64,000 bases of DNA from JBICHN01 sp043101845 (GTDB lineage: Bacteria > Planctomycetota > Phycisphaerae > Phycisphaerales > UBA5793), in contig JBICHN010000011.1 of assembly GCA_043101845.1 (NCBI GenBank), forward strand, positions 1,736,001-1,800,000, given 5' to 3'. The position numbers and the translations under genes were made by a program. Shown here one piece after another: positions 45,543 to 54,902 of the stretch. Within the stretch, counting starts at the first letter, position 1. Each line of letters opens with the position of its first letter. A model generated the notes under the pieces. The model was not told the origin of the DNA and did no database searches. It saw only the letters and a list, made by a program, of their open reading frames with translations.

Positions 45543-45878
45543 TTACCTGAGGCTCCGGACGGCGTCCGTCACTTCCCCGTGCGTTTCAAATTGACCCGAG
45601 AGGCGCGTCATCTCGAGGATCTTCGAGACATCGGCGCTTGGCGCCACGAGGCGGACCTGTCCAAGCTCTTCCGCGGCGGAGTCCTGCAGCCAGAGCAACG
45701 CCTCCAGTCCGGCGCTGTCGATGAAGGTCATCTCGTCGACGCGGAGGACGAAGTCCCGCACGCCTCGATCGAGCCGATCCTGAATTCCGCGTCGGAACGA
45801 ATCGATCTGGTCGACGGACAGTTCGCCGAGGACCGACACGATTGAGACACGGTCATGATCTTCGAAGTCAATCTTCAT
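45543..45878 (-). CDS. STAS-domain anti-anti-sigma-like protein
   Basis: 111 residues. MTFIDSAGLEALLWL contains the serine phosphorylated in SpoIIAA-like proteins. The fold and length are standard. It lies five bases before pilB and overlaps the HD-GYP gene by four bases, so it is cotranscribed inside the pilus locus, which suggests partner-switch control of pilus function or of its kinase. Confidence 0.88.
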   Translation of the reverse strand: MKIDFEDHDRVSIVSVLGELSVDQIDSFRRGIQDRLDRGVRDFVLRVDEMTFIDSAGLEALLWLQDSAAEELGQVRLVAPSADVSKILEMTRLSGQFETHGEVTDAVRSLR

Positions 45879-47503
45879 GCCGCCTCACTCCGATCCGCCC
45901 GGTAGTCATTCGAATGCTGATCCGACATCCGGTCGTACTCGCTGAAATCGAGTTCGATGAACAGCTTGGCGAAGTCCGGATCGAAGTGCGATCCGGCGCA
46001 GCGGGCGATCTCCTCGATCACCTCCGTGCGCGGTCGCGCGGCCCGGTAGGTCCGCGTCGAACTCATGGCGTCGAAACTATCCGCGATCGCGATGATCCTC
46101 CCGAAGAGCGGGATGTCCTCGCCTGCGAGACCGTGCGGATAACCCCGCCCGTCATATTTCTCGTGGTGGAACATGACCCCGGGGATGATGTCGTCAAAGT
46201 GCGGGATGTCCTTCAGGATCCGGGCCCCGATCTCCGGGTGCTTCTTGACGAGGTCGAACTCCGCGTCCGTCAGGCGTCCCGGCTTGCAGAGTACCGCTTC
46301 CGGAACTCCAATCTTGCCGACGTCGTGCACGAGTCCGGAAATGTGAACGCGCTCGACCACTTCGTCGCCAAGACCGATTGCGTGAGCGAGGTCGCGACTG
46401 AGCAACGCGACGCGTTCGGAATGACCGCAGGTGTAGCGGTCTTTCGCGTCAATCGCAGAAGAGAGCGCCTCGAGAGTTCCGAGGAACATGAGCTGCACAT
46501 CTTCGTACAGGCCGACATTGTCGAGGAAGATCTGGAGCTGTGAGGTCATCGTCGCGATGAGTTTGATGTCGACCGAACTGATATCACCCGCCTCGGCGTC
46601 CTTCTCTGCGGCGAGGACGACTCCCACGACCTTGTTGCTCCGCATGATCGGGTGAACGAGGAGTGACGGTGAGATGGTCGCCCAGGGTTGAGTCGTGGCG
46701 CGACGACCGCCGTTGATCACGATCGGGCTCAGCGGCGGGCGTTCGTGAAGCAGTCGCTCGCTCAGTTCGTCGACCTTCTGCGATCCGTCGGGAGTATCTC
46801 CCTGGATGGTGAACATGCCGGAGAGCTGCGCGGACGCGGCGTCTTCGATGAGTTTCACGCCGATCCAGCGGAAGGAGAGCACCTCGAGCAACTCGCGGCA
46901 GACGAGCTCGATGAACCGCTCCGGCTGAATGACGACATTCATGTTCTCGCCAATCTTGTGGAGCAGGCTCAGTTCCTCGTAGGCGTCGCTGAGCTGATTC
47001 CCGAAGCTGCGAATCTCCTGGCCGGTTTCAGCGAGTCGCGAGAGGTCGTCGAGCGACCACCGCAGGGCGAACGCATGCGCGGCGAGCGTATCGGTACTCG
47101 GTCGATCGACGAGCCACTCGCTGAGATGGTCGGGATTGACCGACCAGTCCCGCAGGCGGGCAAGCGCATCGGCCTCCGTCTTGAGCGAATGACTTCCGAG
47201 AACACCGACCGCGAATCCGACGATGCGACGTCGGCGCAGTCGCGGCGTCACGATGACAAAGAGGCCGGGCGTCAACTCGACGGCTCGATCGTGGTTCGCC
47301 GCGTTGAGCGCCACACCGTTCAACAAAAGACGGAACTCCTCGCTCTTGAGCATGACTCCGAGCAGGCCGTCGTCCGGGATGGACTTCTGGTCAATCGCGC
47401 CCAGACCATTCATCAGGACGAGATCGAGTCCGAGCGAGCGATAGCGTTCGCGCAGATCGCTCAGAGGCGGATCAATCGGATTGTCCAGAAGCATCGGGTT
47501 CAT
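45875..47503 (-). CDS. GAF and HD-GYP domain protein (probable c-di-GMP phosphodiesterase)
   Basis: 542 residues. A poorly conserved N-terminal region is followed by a GAF domain (about 200-345) and a C-terminal HD-GYP domain with HSERV, HDVGKIGVPEAVL, HPEIGARIL and HHEKYDGRGYP, the complete metal-binding and GYP motifs. Such enzymes cleave c-di-GMP to GMP. The ATG at 47503 begins the protein; the open frame upstream is opposite other sequence. Cotranscribed with the STAS and pilB genes, so it can act on the MshEN domain of PilB through c-di-GMP levels. Confidence 0.9.
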   Translation of the reverse strand: MNPMLLDNPIDPPLSDLRERYRSLGLDLVLMNGLGAIDQKSIPDDGLLGVMLKSEEFRLLLNGVALNAANHDRAVELTPGLFVIVTPRLRRRRIVGFAVGVLGSHSLKTEADALARLRDWSVNPDHLSEWLVDRPSTDTLAAHAFALRWSLDDLSRLAETGQEIRSFGNQLSDAYEELSLLHKIGENMNVVIQPERFIELVCRELLEVLSFRWIGVKLIEDAASAQLSGMFTIQGDTPDGSQKVDELSERLLHERPPLSPIVINGGRRATTQPWATISPSLLVHPIMRSNKVVGVVLAAEKDAEAGDISSVDIKLIATMTSQLQIFLDNVGLYEDVQLMFLGTLEALSSAIDAKDRYTCGHSERVALLSRDLAHAIGLGDEVVERVHISGLVHDVGKIGVPEAVLCKPGRLTDAEFDLVKKHPEIGARILKDIPHFDDIIPGVMFHHEKYDGRGYPHGLAGEDIPLFGRIIAIADSFDAMSSTRTYRAARPRTEVIEEIARCAGSHFDPDFAKLFIELDFSEYDRMSDQHSNDYRADRSEAA

Positions 47504-47528
47504 AGTGTCCGATTCAACCGGCGGCGGA

Positions 47529-47900
47529 TCACGCGGCCATCGCGCGTTCGACGCAGGAAACAAGCTCTCGAGGACTGAATGGTTTACTGAGGCACTGGAC
47601 GATGTTGACCGACTCGAGATCATCCTCTTCGAGGGCGTATCCCCGGGCGGTCAGCATCACGATGGGAATGTTCGCGGTCGCGTCCTGCGCGCGGAGGCGC
47701 TGACACATCTCGAGGCCGGTGAGGTACGGCATCTGGAAGTCGGTGATGATCATGTCGGGGCGATGCTCGGTGGCGAGCTCGAACCCCTCCTCACCGTCGT
47801 TCGCCGTAATGACCTGGTAGCCGGCGTTCGCAAGCTTCAGGCTCACGACATGGAGGATGTACGCCTCGTCGTCAACGACGAGCACCGTCCGCTGCTCCAT
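47529..47900 (-). CDS. Single-domain response regulator (CheY-like)
   Basis: 123 residues. The receiver motifs are VLVVDDEAYI, MIITDFQMPY (phospho-acceptor Asp near 53), VMLTARG and SKPFS. No output domain follows, so it signals by protein contact. The ATG at 47900 has a very strong GGAGGGAGGAGAG upstream; an ATG at 47927 that overlaps the kinase stop (TGATG) is an alternative. Its partner is presumably the histidine kinase directly upstream. Confidence 0.92.
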   Translation of the reverse strand: MEQRTVLVVDDEAYILHVVSLKLANAGYQVITANDGEEGFELATEHRPDMIITDFQMPYLTGLEMCQRLRAQDATANIPIVMLTARGYALEEDDLESVNIVQCLSKPFSPRELVSCVERAMAA

Positions 47901-47926
47901 GTGCTCTCCTCCCTCCCTGGAGTCCA

Positions 47927-49363
47927 TCAGCTCGGTCGCTCACTGGGAACGATGAACCAGAACCGGCTGCCCATGCCCAGCTGGCTCTCAACGCCGATTT
48001 CTCCGTTATGGACCGTTTCGACGATCTGCTTTACGAGATTGAGCCCGAGTCCCGTTCCCTTGGCCACGCGCTTGTAATTGTCGATCCGATAAAACTTCTC
48101 AAACAGTTTGGGCAAGGCGTCGGGCGGAATTCCGAGTCCGGTATCTGAGACGCTCACCAGAACCGAGCGATTGCAGTCCGCGAGTTCGGTGGCGATCGTG
48201 ACCCGTCCACCCTCAGGCGTGTACTTGATCGCGTTCGATACGAGATTCGTTATCGCCTGACGGAGCAGATCTGATCCGCCCTGAACCACGCACGCGTCGT
48301 TCGTCTTGAGATTGAGCGTGATGTTCTTCTCTCTCGCCTGGGGCTTCGTGAGCTCAACGACATCGCTCGCGAGCTCAGAGAGGTCCACGGTCTCCCACTC
48401 AACCTGGATGATGCCCGCCTCGATGCGGCTGATATTGAGCATGTTGTCGATCAGTCGTCCGAGGCGCTCGGCTTCGTTCTGGATGATCTGGTAGAAGTCC
48501 AGACGGGACGCCTCGTCCGGCGCCTCGCCGTCGATGAGCATCTCCACATAGGCCTTAATCGAACTCAGCGGCGTGCGGAGTTCGTGGCTCGCCTTCGAGA
48601 CGAAGTCGGTCTTCATCTCGCTGATCTCCTTCTCCCGCGTCATGTCGCGCATCAGCGTGACGACGCCGGCGAAGGATTCGTTGTGATCCGGAAGGCAGGA
48701 GAGCATGACCTCGAACACGCGGGGGCGACCATGCGACTCGATGATCACCTCGACCGTTCGATGGGTCGCGAGATTGCCACTCTCCCGTGTCTCGTTGATG
48801 TACTGGACGACCTCCGGGCAGGTCACCACATCTGCGACGGGACGATTCGCAGCGCCCTCCGGGTCGAAGTTGAAGAGCTGACCCGCGGCCTCGTTCGCCA
48901 TGACGAGTTCATCAAACCCGTCGGTGACGAGAACGACATCTCGCAACGAATGGAGAATGCCTTCGAGTTGACGCTGAGCCGCATGGGCGACGCGATTCTG
49001 TACTTCCAGCGATCGGACCGAGTTGCGCAGTTCCCGCATCTCTTCGACGCGGCGTTCGATGGCTTCGACCTCCGGCGCCAGGACTCGTCGAGTCACCGGC
49101 GGGAGAGCGCTGAACTGACCTTCGGCCGTATTTGGTTGCGTCAACGCCCGTCGCAGGATGGTCCAGGCTCGATCGCCCTTCGTCGCGAACGGAATGAACG
49201 CCACCGCAAGCACGGAGACCGCGATGACCGCCGCGAGTCCGAGCTTCGCCGAGGTCGGCCAGCTCGCAGACTGAGGCAGCATGTCGATCGCCAGCGCTGT
49301 CAGCGCCGCTGACAGAGCCGTCGTCACGATCGCGGTCAAGCATGCGATTCGTACGAGTCGCAT
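47927..49363 (-). CDS. Membrane-bound sensor histidine kinase, PhoR-like
   Basis: 478 residues. Two N-terminal membrane segments (about 7-25 and 40-58) enclose a very short periplasmic loop, followed by a PAS domain (VVLVTDGFDELVMANEAAG), a HisKA domain with the phospho-accepting His260 in SHELRTPLS, and a HATPase with N box NLVSNAIKYTPEGG, G1 DTGLGIPP and G2 GTGLGLNLV. The short loop suggests sensing within or inside the membrane. Lies in the pilus operon next to its likely response regulator. Confidence 0.93.
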   Translation of the reverse strand: MRLVRIACLTAIVTTALSAALTALAIDMLPQSASWPTSAKLGLAAVIAVSVLAVAFIPFATKGDRAWTILRRALTQPNTAEGQFSALPPVTRRVLAPEVEAIERRVEEMRELRNSVRSLEVQNRVAHAAQRQLEGILHSLRDVVLVTDGFDELVMANEAAGQLFNFDPEGAANRPVADVVTCPEVVQYINETRESGNLATHRTVEVIIESHGRPRVFEVMLSCLPDHNESFAGVVTLMRDMTREKEISEMKTDFVSKASHELRTPLSSIKAYVEMLIDGEAPDEASRLDFYQIIQNEAERLGRLIDNMLNISRIEAGIIQVEWETVDLSELASDVVELTKPQAREKNITLNLKTNDACVVQGGSDLLRQAITNLVSNAIKYTPEGGRVTIATELADCNRSVLVSVSDTGLGIPPDALPKLFEKFYRIDNYKRVAKGTGLGLNLVKQIVETVHNGEIGVESQLGMGSRFWFIVPSERPS

Positions 49364-49389
49364 GGACTCCCCTGCCTTTCCGCCTCGTC

Positions 49390-50583
49390 TCAGTCCTGAC
49401 TCACGGGAACGGTCGCGTAGTCGCGTCCGACGCCCTCAACCCCTGCAAGCGCCTGACGCGCTTCGGCCTCGAGCCCCACGCGGTCGAGCGCGACACTGAG
49501 CACGAGACGCGTTTCCGGATTCGCCGGAGCGAGCGACAGCGCTTTTCGCAAATCACGCTGGGCCGCCATCTGATCGTCGGCTCGCTCGGCGAGCAGGCCG
49601 CGGATGAGGTACCCCTCGTGACGGTGCGGCCAGTTCGAGATCATGCGGGCGCTGACCTGCTGCACACGCTTCATATCGCCGAGCTGCAGCGCCACCATCC
49701 CGAGCTCGTGCCAGGCGGTCCGGTCGGATGGCTGCTCGTTGACGAGCTTGAGGTAGATGAATCGCGCGTCGATGAGCCGACCCATAGCCACGAGACACCG
49801 CGCCTTGAACTGACGCAGGTCGCGACGGTCCGCGTTCTTCTCCTCGGACATGAGTCGCTCGAGGTAATAGTCCGCCTTCGCGTACTGGCCGTCCATGAAG
49901 AGGGCATACGCGAGATCTTCGAGAATGACATACTCGTCCGGGGCGAGAAGCGCTGCCTTCTCGAAACACTGGGCCGCTTCGTCGTACCGCTGCCGCATGA
50001 GTTCAAGATGACCCTGCGCCCGCCGGAGCGAAGCATCGTGTTCGAAGTACGGCAGTCGATCGAAGATGAGCTTCTCGGCTTCGTCGAGCCGGCGCATCGT
50101 GATGAGCGTCTCGACCTTGGCCATGAGGTAATTGACATTCATTGGATCGGAAGCGAACGCCGCGTCGTAGTGGACGAGCGCTGCATCGTCGTTCGACCAG
50201 CGCTGCTGCACGAGACCCGCGTAGTAGTGGGCGTCGCCGTGATTCTCGTTGATCGTGATGGCCTGCTGGAACGAGCGCATCGCATGATCCAGCTTGTGCA
50301 GCTCGATCAGAATGCGACCGCGGAGCACATGATGCTCGATGTTCGTCGGCTGGTAGCCGATCGCGACATCGCAGGCGTTCAATGCGTCGTCGAGATTGCC
50401 TACGGAGAAATCCTGTCGCGCCTGCTGGGCGGCGAGATCAGCGAGATTACCCTGGTGACGCGCCCGAAGTTCCTCGCGGGCTTCCATACCCGCCTTTGTC
50501 GGTCCGCCGCAGCCGGTCAGTCCGGCGCCCGCCAGCGTGGCCCCGATGAATCCGGCGATGACCAGCGTTGCATGCTTCTGCAT
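49390..50583 (-). CDS. TPR-repeat lipoprotein in the pilus locus
   Basis: 397 residues. A lipobox (GAGLTGC, cysteine near 25) ends the signal peptide. At least eight tetratricopeptide units follow, e.g. FSVGNLDDALNACDVAI, LDHAMRSFQQAITI and QRYDEAAQCFEKAALLAP. Its position after the secretin gene recalls PilF/PilW-type pilotin lipoproteins that help secretin assembly, although it is longer than those. That role is inference. Confidence 0.85.
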   Translation of the reverse strand: MQKHATLVIAGFIGATLAGAGLTGCGGPTKAGMEAREELRARHQGNLADLAAQQARQDFSVGNLDDALNACDVAIGYQPTNIEHHVLRGRILIELHKLDHAMRSFQQAITINENHGDAHYYAGLVQQRWSNDDAALVHYDAAFASDPMNVNYLMAKVETLITMRRLDEAEKLIFDRLPYFEHDASLRRAQGHLELMRQRYDEAAQCFEKAALLAPDEYVILEDLAYALFMDGQYAKADYYLERLMSEEKNADRRDLRQFKARCLVAMGRLIDARFIYLKLVNEQPSDRTAWHELGMVALQLGDMKRVQQVSARMISNWPHRHEGYLIRGLLAERADDQMAAQRDLRKALSLAPANPETRLVLSVALDRVGLEAEARQALAGVEGVGRDYATVPVSQD

Positions 50584-50611
50584 CTGGTGTTCCTCTGAGG
50601 GGTGTGCGAAG

Positions 50612-50641
50612 GCGTCGTCGGGAACTTCTTCCCGACGACGC
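50612..50641 (-). other. Intercistronic hairpin after the secretin gene
   Basis: A perfect 13-bp stem (GCGTCGTCGGGAA with TTCCCGACGACGC) around a 4-base loop lies in the 75-base gap between the secretin stop and the TPR lipoprotein start. No T-tract follows on the minus strand, so it is more likely an mRNA processing or stability element than a terminator. Confidence 0.55.
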
Positions 50642-50658
50642 GTATGAATCGATCGTGA

Positions 50659-53028
50659 TTACTTCGAGGTCTGAACACCCGCGAATGACGCATCGTCGCG
50701 AAGGCCGAACGCGACCTGGAAGCGATGCCATCCGGCCGTGATTCCGCCGGTCGATTTCTGCGCCTGCGGGGCGTCTTGTTCGCCCGGCGTGTCGGCGGCT
50801 GGTTCGGTCTGGTTCATCGATTCGAACGGATCATCGAAGCTCGGGCCGGGAGCGGCGTCGCCCTCGAGTTCGTTGGTCTCATTCAGCTCGTTCCAGTCGA
50901 ACGACGGCGCTGCGGATTCGACGCCGGCTTCGACGGGCTCCTTGAACTCTTCGTCGACCGAGCCGGGATCGTCGGCCGTCGGTTCGGCGAGGAGGTCGTC
51001 AGGATTGACCGAGACGCCTTCAGAATCGCCTTCGTCCCCCGCGAACGCGGCGGCGCCAGTCGTGTGGTCGAATTCGTCCACGCTCGGCTCATTCGACGGT
51101 TCGAGGCTTGCGTCCGCCGGCTCGATCGCTTCCGCGAGCTCCGCCGGGGTTTCGAAGTCTTCATCGCTGACCACTTCGCTCTCGTCTGACTCGGCCGCGG
51201 CGAACTCCTGGGCGAGCGGATCAACGAGCTCTTCCTCCGCGTCGACGATCGGCTCTGACCGCATGGCGCGTTCACGCATGAGGTCCTGGAGCATGGTGTC
51301 GAAAATGGCGCCGTTCATCCACTCTTCAGTCTCGCCGGTGATCCGCTCCCGCATTTCCCGAATGCGCGGCTGATTCTCGTTGAGGTTGAGAGACTGGTTG
51401 ATGTGCCACAGCGCCAGCTCGCGGTCACCTTCACGCATGGCCTCTTCGGCCTTCATGTTGTGCTGCGCGGTGAGACGGTCGCGGCTCCAGGGAAGGACAC
51501 CCTTGCGGGCGCCGATGCGGTGCCGCTCGACCATCTCGAGCTCATTCCGACCGTCGGCGAGCAGAACCTCGTCATTCATGATCGACGGCGTAATGAGGAA
51601 GGTGATTTCACTTCGGCGGGTCGAGTCGTCATGGCCGCGGAACGCAGCGCCGACGAGCGGAATATCGCCGAGGACCGGGACCTGGCGGCGGGAGAGCGTC
51701 GTCTCTTCGCGGAACAGGCCACCGAGAACGATCGTGTGACCGTTGTGGACGACCACATTCGTCGTGAGTTCCTGCGTGATCTCGTCCGGAACGGTAATGG
51801 TGTCGCCACTGGCGCCCGTCACATCGCGGATGACGCCCTCGGAGATGCTCGGCTTGAGTTCCATGCGGATAAACCCATCCTTGCCGACGAACGGTCGGAA
51901 GATGAGCTGGGTACCGGTATCGAGGAACTGCACGGTCTGCGTGGTGCTCGTCTCCGTCGAGGTACTCGACAGGTAGCCGATTCGACGACCGATGAGGATT
52001 TCGCCTCGCTGCCGGTTGAGCGTCATCACACGCGGACGGGACATGACGGTGGTATCGGAAACCTCATCGAGGACCCGCATGAAGACGGAGATGTCGTCAG
52101 AGACGACGCCGAGCTTGAGCGTACCGGGACCGCTCGTGCGGCCGGCGTTCGACCGGACATTCCACGCCTGGTTGTCCGACGGCTGGAAACCATCGTCGGA
52201 GCCGGCGAGCAAGTCATCGACGCCGCTGAGCGGATTCGTAAAGTTCGAGAAGTTCACATCACCGACGAGGCTCCAGTCCACGCCCCAGGCGTTGTCCTCG
52301 GTCAGCGTGGTCTGGAGCACGGTCGCCTCGACGAGCACCTGCTTCGGCCGTGTATCGAGCTCATCGAGCATCGCCGCGATCGCTTCGACATTCTCCGGGT
52401 AATCGCTCACGACGAGCGTCGCCGAGAACGCCCAGGTGTCGCGGCCGCCGTCGCTCTCGTCCGGATCGAACCCGTCGGGCGCCTCGCCGTTGATCGCGAT
52501 GCTGCCATCGTCGGAAAGGAGCGGCGTGACAAAGATCGCCGCGTCCGACGCGTTGAGGTAACTGAGTTCGAAGCGCTGGTGAACCATTTGGAGGTTCGCC
52601 TGCTCGATCTGCGCGAGCTCTTCGAGGGTGTACACCTCGATGAAGTTGCCTTCCTCGATGTACCCGAAGCCGTTCGCGTTGAGGATCGCGTCGAGCGCCT
52701 CGTAGAAGGTCACATCGTACAGGTGCGCGGTGACCGACCCCGCGACATTCTTCGTGACGATGATGTTCTTCTGGCTCTGGATGCTGAGCATCTGCAGAAC
52801 CTTCGCCAGATCCGTGTCCTGGACATGCAGATCGACGGTGAGGAACTCGGTGACGGAGACATTTCCGTCAATCTCGTCCTCCGTTCCGCCGAACGCTGGA
52901 TCCGTCGCGAACTCCGGATCATCGCCAAAGTCCTGCGCGATCGCCGGCGTCGCCAAGGCGCCGCAGACCGCGTAAACGCAACCCCAGGTCCAGAACGATC
53001 GCCCTTGAGCATCCCGATTCGTGATCAT
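50659..53028 (-). CDS. Type IV pilus/type II secretion secretin with long acidic C-terminal tail
   Basis: 789 residues from the ATG at 53028, which has an AGGAG site and starts a signal peptide ending near AIAQ. An N0/STN-like domain (VTEFLTVDLHVQDTDLAKVLQML) and an N1-like domain precede the secretin core with VLVEATVLQTTL, SRPRVMTLN, VVVHNGHTIVLGGLFRE and VPVLGDIPLVGAAF. After the core come a TPR-like helical stretch and about 200 residues rich in Asp, Glu, Ala and Pro, probably disordered. It forms the outer membrane channel. The tail is far longer than in typical PilQ or GspD. Clustering with PilM/N/O/P favours PilQ. Confidence 0.92.
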   Translation of the reverse strand: MITNRDAQGRSFWTWGCVYAVCGALATPAIAQDFGDDPEFATDPAFGGTEDEIDGNVSVTEFLTVDLHVQDTDLAKVLQMLSIQSQKNIIVTKNVAGSVTAHLYDVTFYEALDAILNANGFGYIEEGNFIEVYTLEELAQIEQANLQMVHQRFELSYLNASDAAIFVTPLLSDDGSIAINGEAPDGFDPDESDGGRDTWAFSATLVVSDYPENVEAIAAMLDELDTRPKQVLVEATVLQTTLTEDNAWGVDWSLVGDVNFSNFTNPLSGVDDLLAGSDDGFQPSDNQAWNVRSNAGRTSGPGTLKLGVVSDDISVFMRVLDEVSDTTVMSRPRVMTLNRQRGEILIGRRIGYLSSTSTETSTTQTVQFLDTGTQLIFRPFVGKDGFIRMELKPSISEGVIRDVTGASGDTITVPDEITQELTTNVVVHNGHTIVLGGLFREETTLSRRQVPVLGDIPLVGAAFRGHDDSTRRSEITFLITPSIMNDEVLLADGRNELEMVERHRIGARKGVLPWSRDRLTAQHNMKAEEAMREGDRELALWHINQSLNLNENQPRIREMRERITGETEEWMNGAIFDTMLQDLMRERAMRSEPIVDAEEELVDPLAQEFAAAESDESEVVSDEDFETPAELAEAIEPADASLEPSNEPSVDEFDHTTGAAAFAGDEGDSEGVSVNPDDLLAEPTADDPGSVDEEFKEPVEAGVESAAPSFDWNELNETNELEGDAAPGPSFDDPFESMNQTEPAADTPGEQDAPQAQKSTGGITAGWHRFQVAFGLRDDASFAGVQTSK

Positions 53029-53065
53029 TGTGTGCTCCTGCCTCCTCGAGCGAGCCGGCCGGCGT

Positions 53066-53653
53066 TCACCGCTTCGTCGCCGGTGTCTCCATTTCCACAT
53101 CCACCCGTACGCCGTCCTTCTCAAGGACGATGTGCTGATCGTGAACACTGATCAGCGTGAAGCCGTCGATCCGTCCGCCCAGCCGGAGGACCTCGCCATT
53201 TACGATGGCGATCGGCGCCGATCCGCGGATCAGGCTTTCGAGTCGAAGCGACTCGGCGGCCTCCGTGATCGCCGCGACTCGACGCCGCTCGACCTCGGAT
53301 GGATCTTCGGACGGATCGGTTTCAGAATTGACCGAAGGCTGGGTCGTCGATTCCGTTTCTCCGATTTGCGCGAGAAACTCAGTCTGCGGAGCGAAGAGAT
53401 CTCGAGCCAAGGTCCGAGAGGCTTCCACTTCGACGACCGGTAATTCATCGAGGCTCACGGCGCCCGTCGCCGCAGCCCCGGCCGTGGCGTTTCCCGTGGC
53501 CGCGGGATCAGCGAAGCTCGTTCGTGGAACATCTTCAAGAATGAGCAGTCGCGCCCACAGCAGCAGACCGACGCCAAGGAGGCCGCACATGACGCCGAAC
53601 TTCTTCTTGTCGGCGGTCATGCGAATCCACAGAGTGCGCAGGGCCTTGTTCAC
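53066..53653 (-). CDS. PilP/GspC-like inner membrane lipoprotein-type linker
   Basis: 195 residues with an N-terminal membrane anchor (VMCGLLGVGLLLWARLLIL), a flexible Ala/Thr-rich stretch, then ARDLFAP and a small C-terminal domain (LRLESLIRGSAPIAIVNGEVLRLGGRIDGFTLISV). The C-terminal piece matches the HR/PilP-like domain that contacts secretin N0. No lipobox is present. Position between pilO and the secretin gene fits PilP. It overlaps pilO by four bases. Confidence 0.8.
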   Translation of the reverse strand: MNKALRTLWIRMTADKKKFGVMCGLLGVGLLLWARLLILEDVPRTSFADPAATGNATAGAAATGAVSLDELPVVEVEASRTLARDLFAPQTEFLAQIGETESTTQPSVNSETDPSEDPSEVERRRVAAITEAAESLRLESLIRGSAPIAIVNGEVLRLGGRIDGFTLISVHDQHIVLEKDGVRVDVEMETPATKR

Positions 53654-54225
53654 TGGTCACCACCTTCCGAGCCGCCGTTGGCGCCATCGGCCGACGGGCT
53701 GTAGAACGCCCGCAGCTTCACGGTCGCCGTCAGCTCGTCCAGCGCTGCGGGATCCTTGCCCCGCTTGATCGTGAGCTCGTTGACCCGAACGAGGCGGGGC
53801 CACTGCTCGATGCGTTGAAGCAGTTCGTACACGCCGTCAAAGGCGCCGCTCGCTTCGATGTTCACGCCGAGGCTCATCTTCGTTCCCGCCGGCGCTTCCT
53901 GCCCCCAGGTCAAATTCGTGAGTCGGAGCGGGAGCGCTTCGACATCCGCGCTGATGTTCTCGTACAACCACGGCGCATCGCTCGAATCCGGAATGACGCG
54001 CAGGTCTTCCGCGTACCGCCGATTGAGACTCTTGAGTTCTGTAGCGGCGTTTTCGATGCGGGTGTGCTCGTCCTGTCCGAGTTCCTTGCGCTCGTTCAGG
54101 CTCGCGATCGTGGAATGGAGCTCGACGCTTCGCGTGTACGCGGGCCAGATGAACACTCCGCCTCCGACGACGCCGAGGATCACGAGCACGCCCAGGTATT
54201 TCAGATGGGCGAGGATCTGACTCAC
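53650..54225 (-). CDS. PilO-like pilus assembly protein
   Basis: 191 residues: one N-terminal membrane segment (LKYLGVLVILGVVGGGVFIWP), a coiled-coil stretch (STIASLNERKELGQDEHTRIENAATELKSL) and a ferredoxin-like C-terminal domain (GVNIEASGAFDGVYELLQRIEQWPRLVRVNELTIKRG). This layout is that of PilO, which dimerises with PilN. Overlaps both neighbours by four bases. Confidence 0.85.
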   Translation of the reverse strand: MSQILAHLKYLGVLVILGVVGGGVFIWPAYTRSVELHSTIASLNERKELGQDEHTRIENAATELKSLNRRYAEDLRVIPDSSDAPWLYENISADVEALPLRLTNLTWGQEAPAGTKMSLGVNIEASGAFDGVYELLQRIEQWPRLVRVNELTIKRGKDPAALDELTATVKLRAFYSPSADGANGGSEGGDQ

Positions 54226-54902
54226 ATCGATTCTCCCTTTGTCGTCGGATCGATCGTCACATACCGGGCGTCGAGATTGATCTCGAAGCTGATCCGGAAC
54301 TCGCGCACCTGACGATCGTTCACCGTCTTGACCCGCGAAAAGTCCATGCTCACCTTCTTGAAGAGCGGATGCTTGTCGAGGTGATCGAAGAACACGCCGA
54401 CATCGAGCCCGGACTCGGCGAGTCCGGTCATCTCCGCCTTGAGGGTGCGCTTGAGTTCGGCCAGCGCCGACAACTCATCCTGTGATTTCTGGTTCGCCTT
54501 GATGCGCTCTATGGCCGATTTCGCCGGCGCTTCTTCGGTCACCCAGAGCTTGAATTCCGTGAGCACCGTCGCGTCGGGCATGAGTTCGCCCACCGTCGCG
54601 ACCACGGTGGTCGCATCGATCGGCAATGCCAGACGCTGGTATTCGGCGAGCTTCGTCCGGATGACGGACGACTCGGCGTCAATCTGCTGCAGGCGGGTGC
54701 GCAGGGCTTCGAGCTGCGCGACTTCGGCGTTCAAATCATTCGCCCGCCGGTTGAGATCAAGGTTGCGTCCCCGCAGGGTCAGTGTGGTCCCCGCGATGGC
54801 GGTCACGAGCGCCGCGCAGGCGATGAAGTACCGGCCGCGCACGCGATGGTCGCCCATGCGATGTTGATACGCCGACGGCATGAGGTTGATGGAGCGACTC
54901 AA
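54222..54902 (-). CDS. PilN-like pilus assembly protein
   Basis: 226 residues. It begins SINLMPSAYQ, the conserved INLLP-type PilN motif that binds PilM, then a membrane segment (YFIACAALVTAIAGTTLTL), a coiled coil and a ferredoxin-like domain. Overlaps pilM and pilO by four bases each, completing a PilMNOP chain. Confidence 0.87.
   Translation of the reverse strand: MSRSINLMPSAYQHRMGDHRVRGRYFIACAALVTAIAGTTLTLRGRNLDLNRRANDLNAEVAQLEALRTRLQQIDAESSVIRTKLAEYQRLALPIDATTVVATVGELMPDATVLTEFKLWVTEEAPAKSAIERIKANQKSQDELSALAELKRTLKAEMTGLAESGLDVGVFFDHLDKHPLFKKVSMDFSRVKTVNDRQVREFRISFEINLDARYVTIDPTTKGESM

Noticed and set aside
51403..53151. 582-codon open frame opposite the secretin gene
   Set aside because: No family motif and wrong strand relative to the operon; explained by the secretin coding frame.
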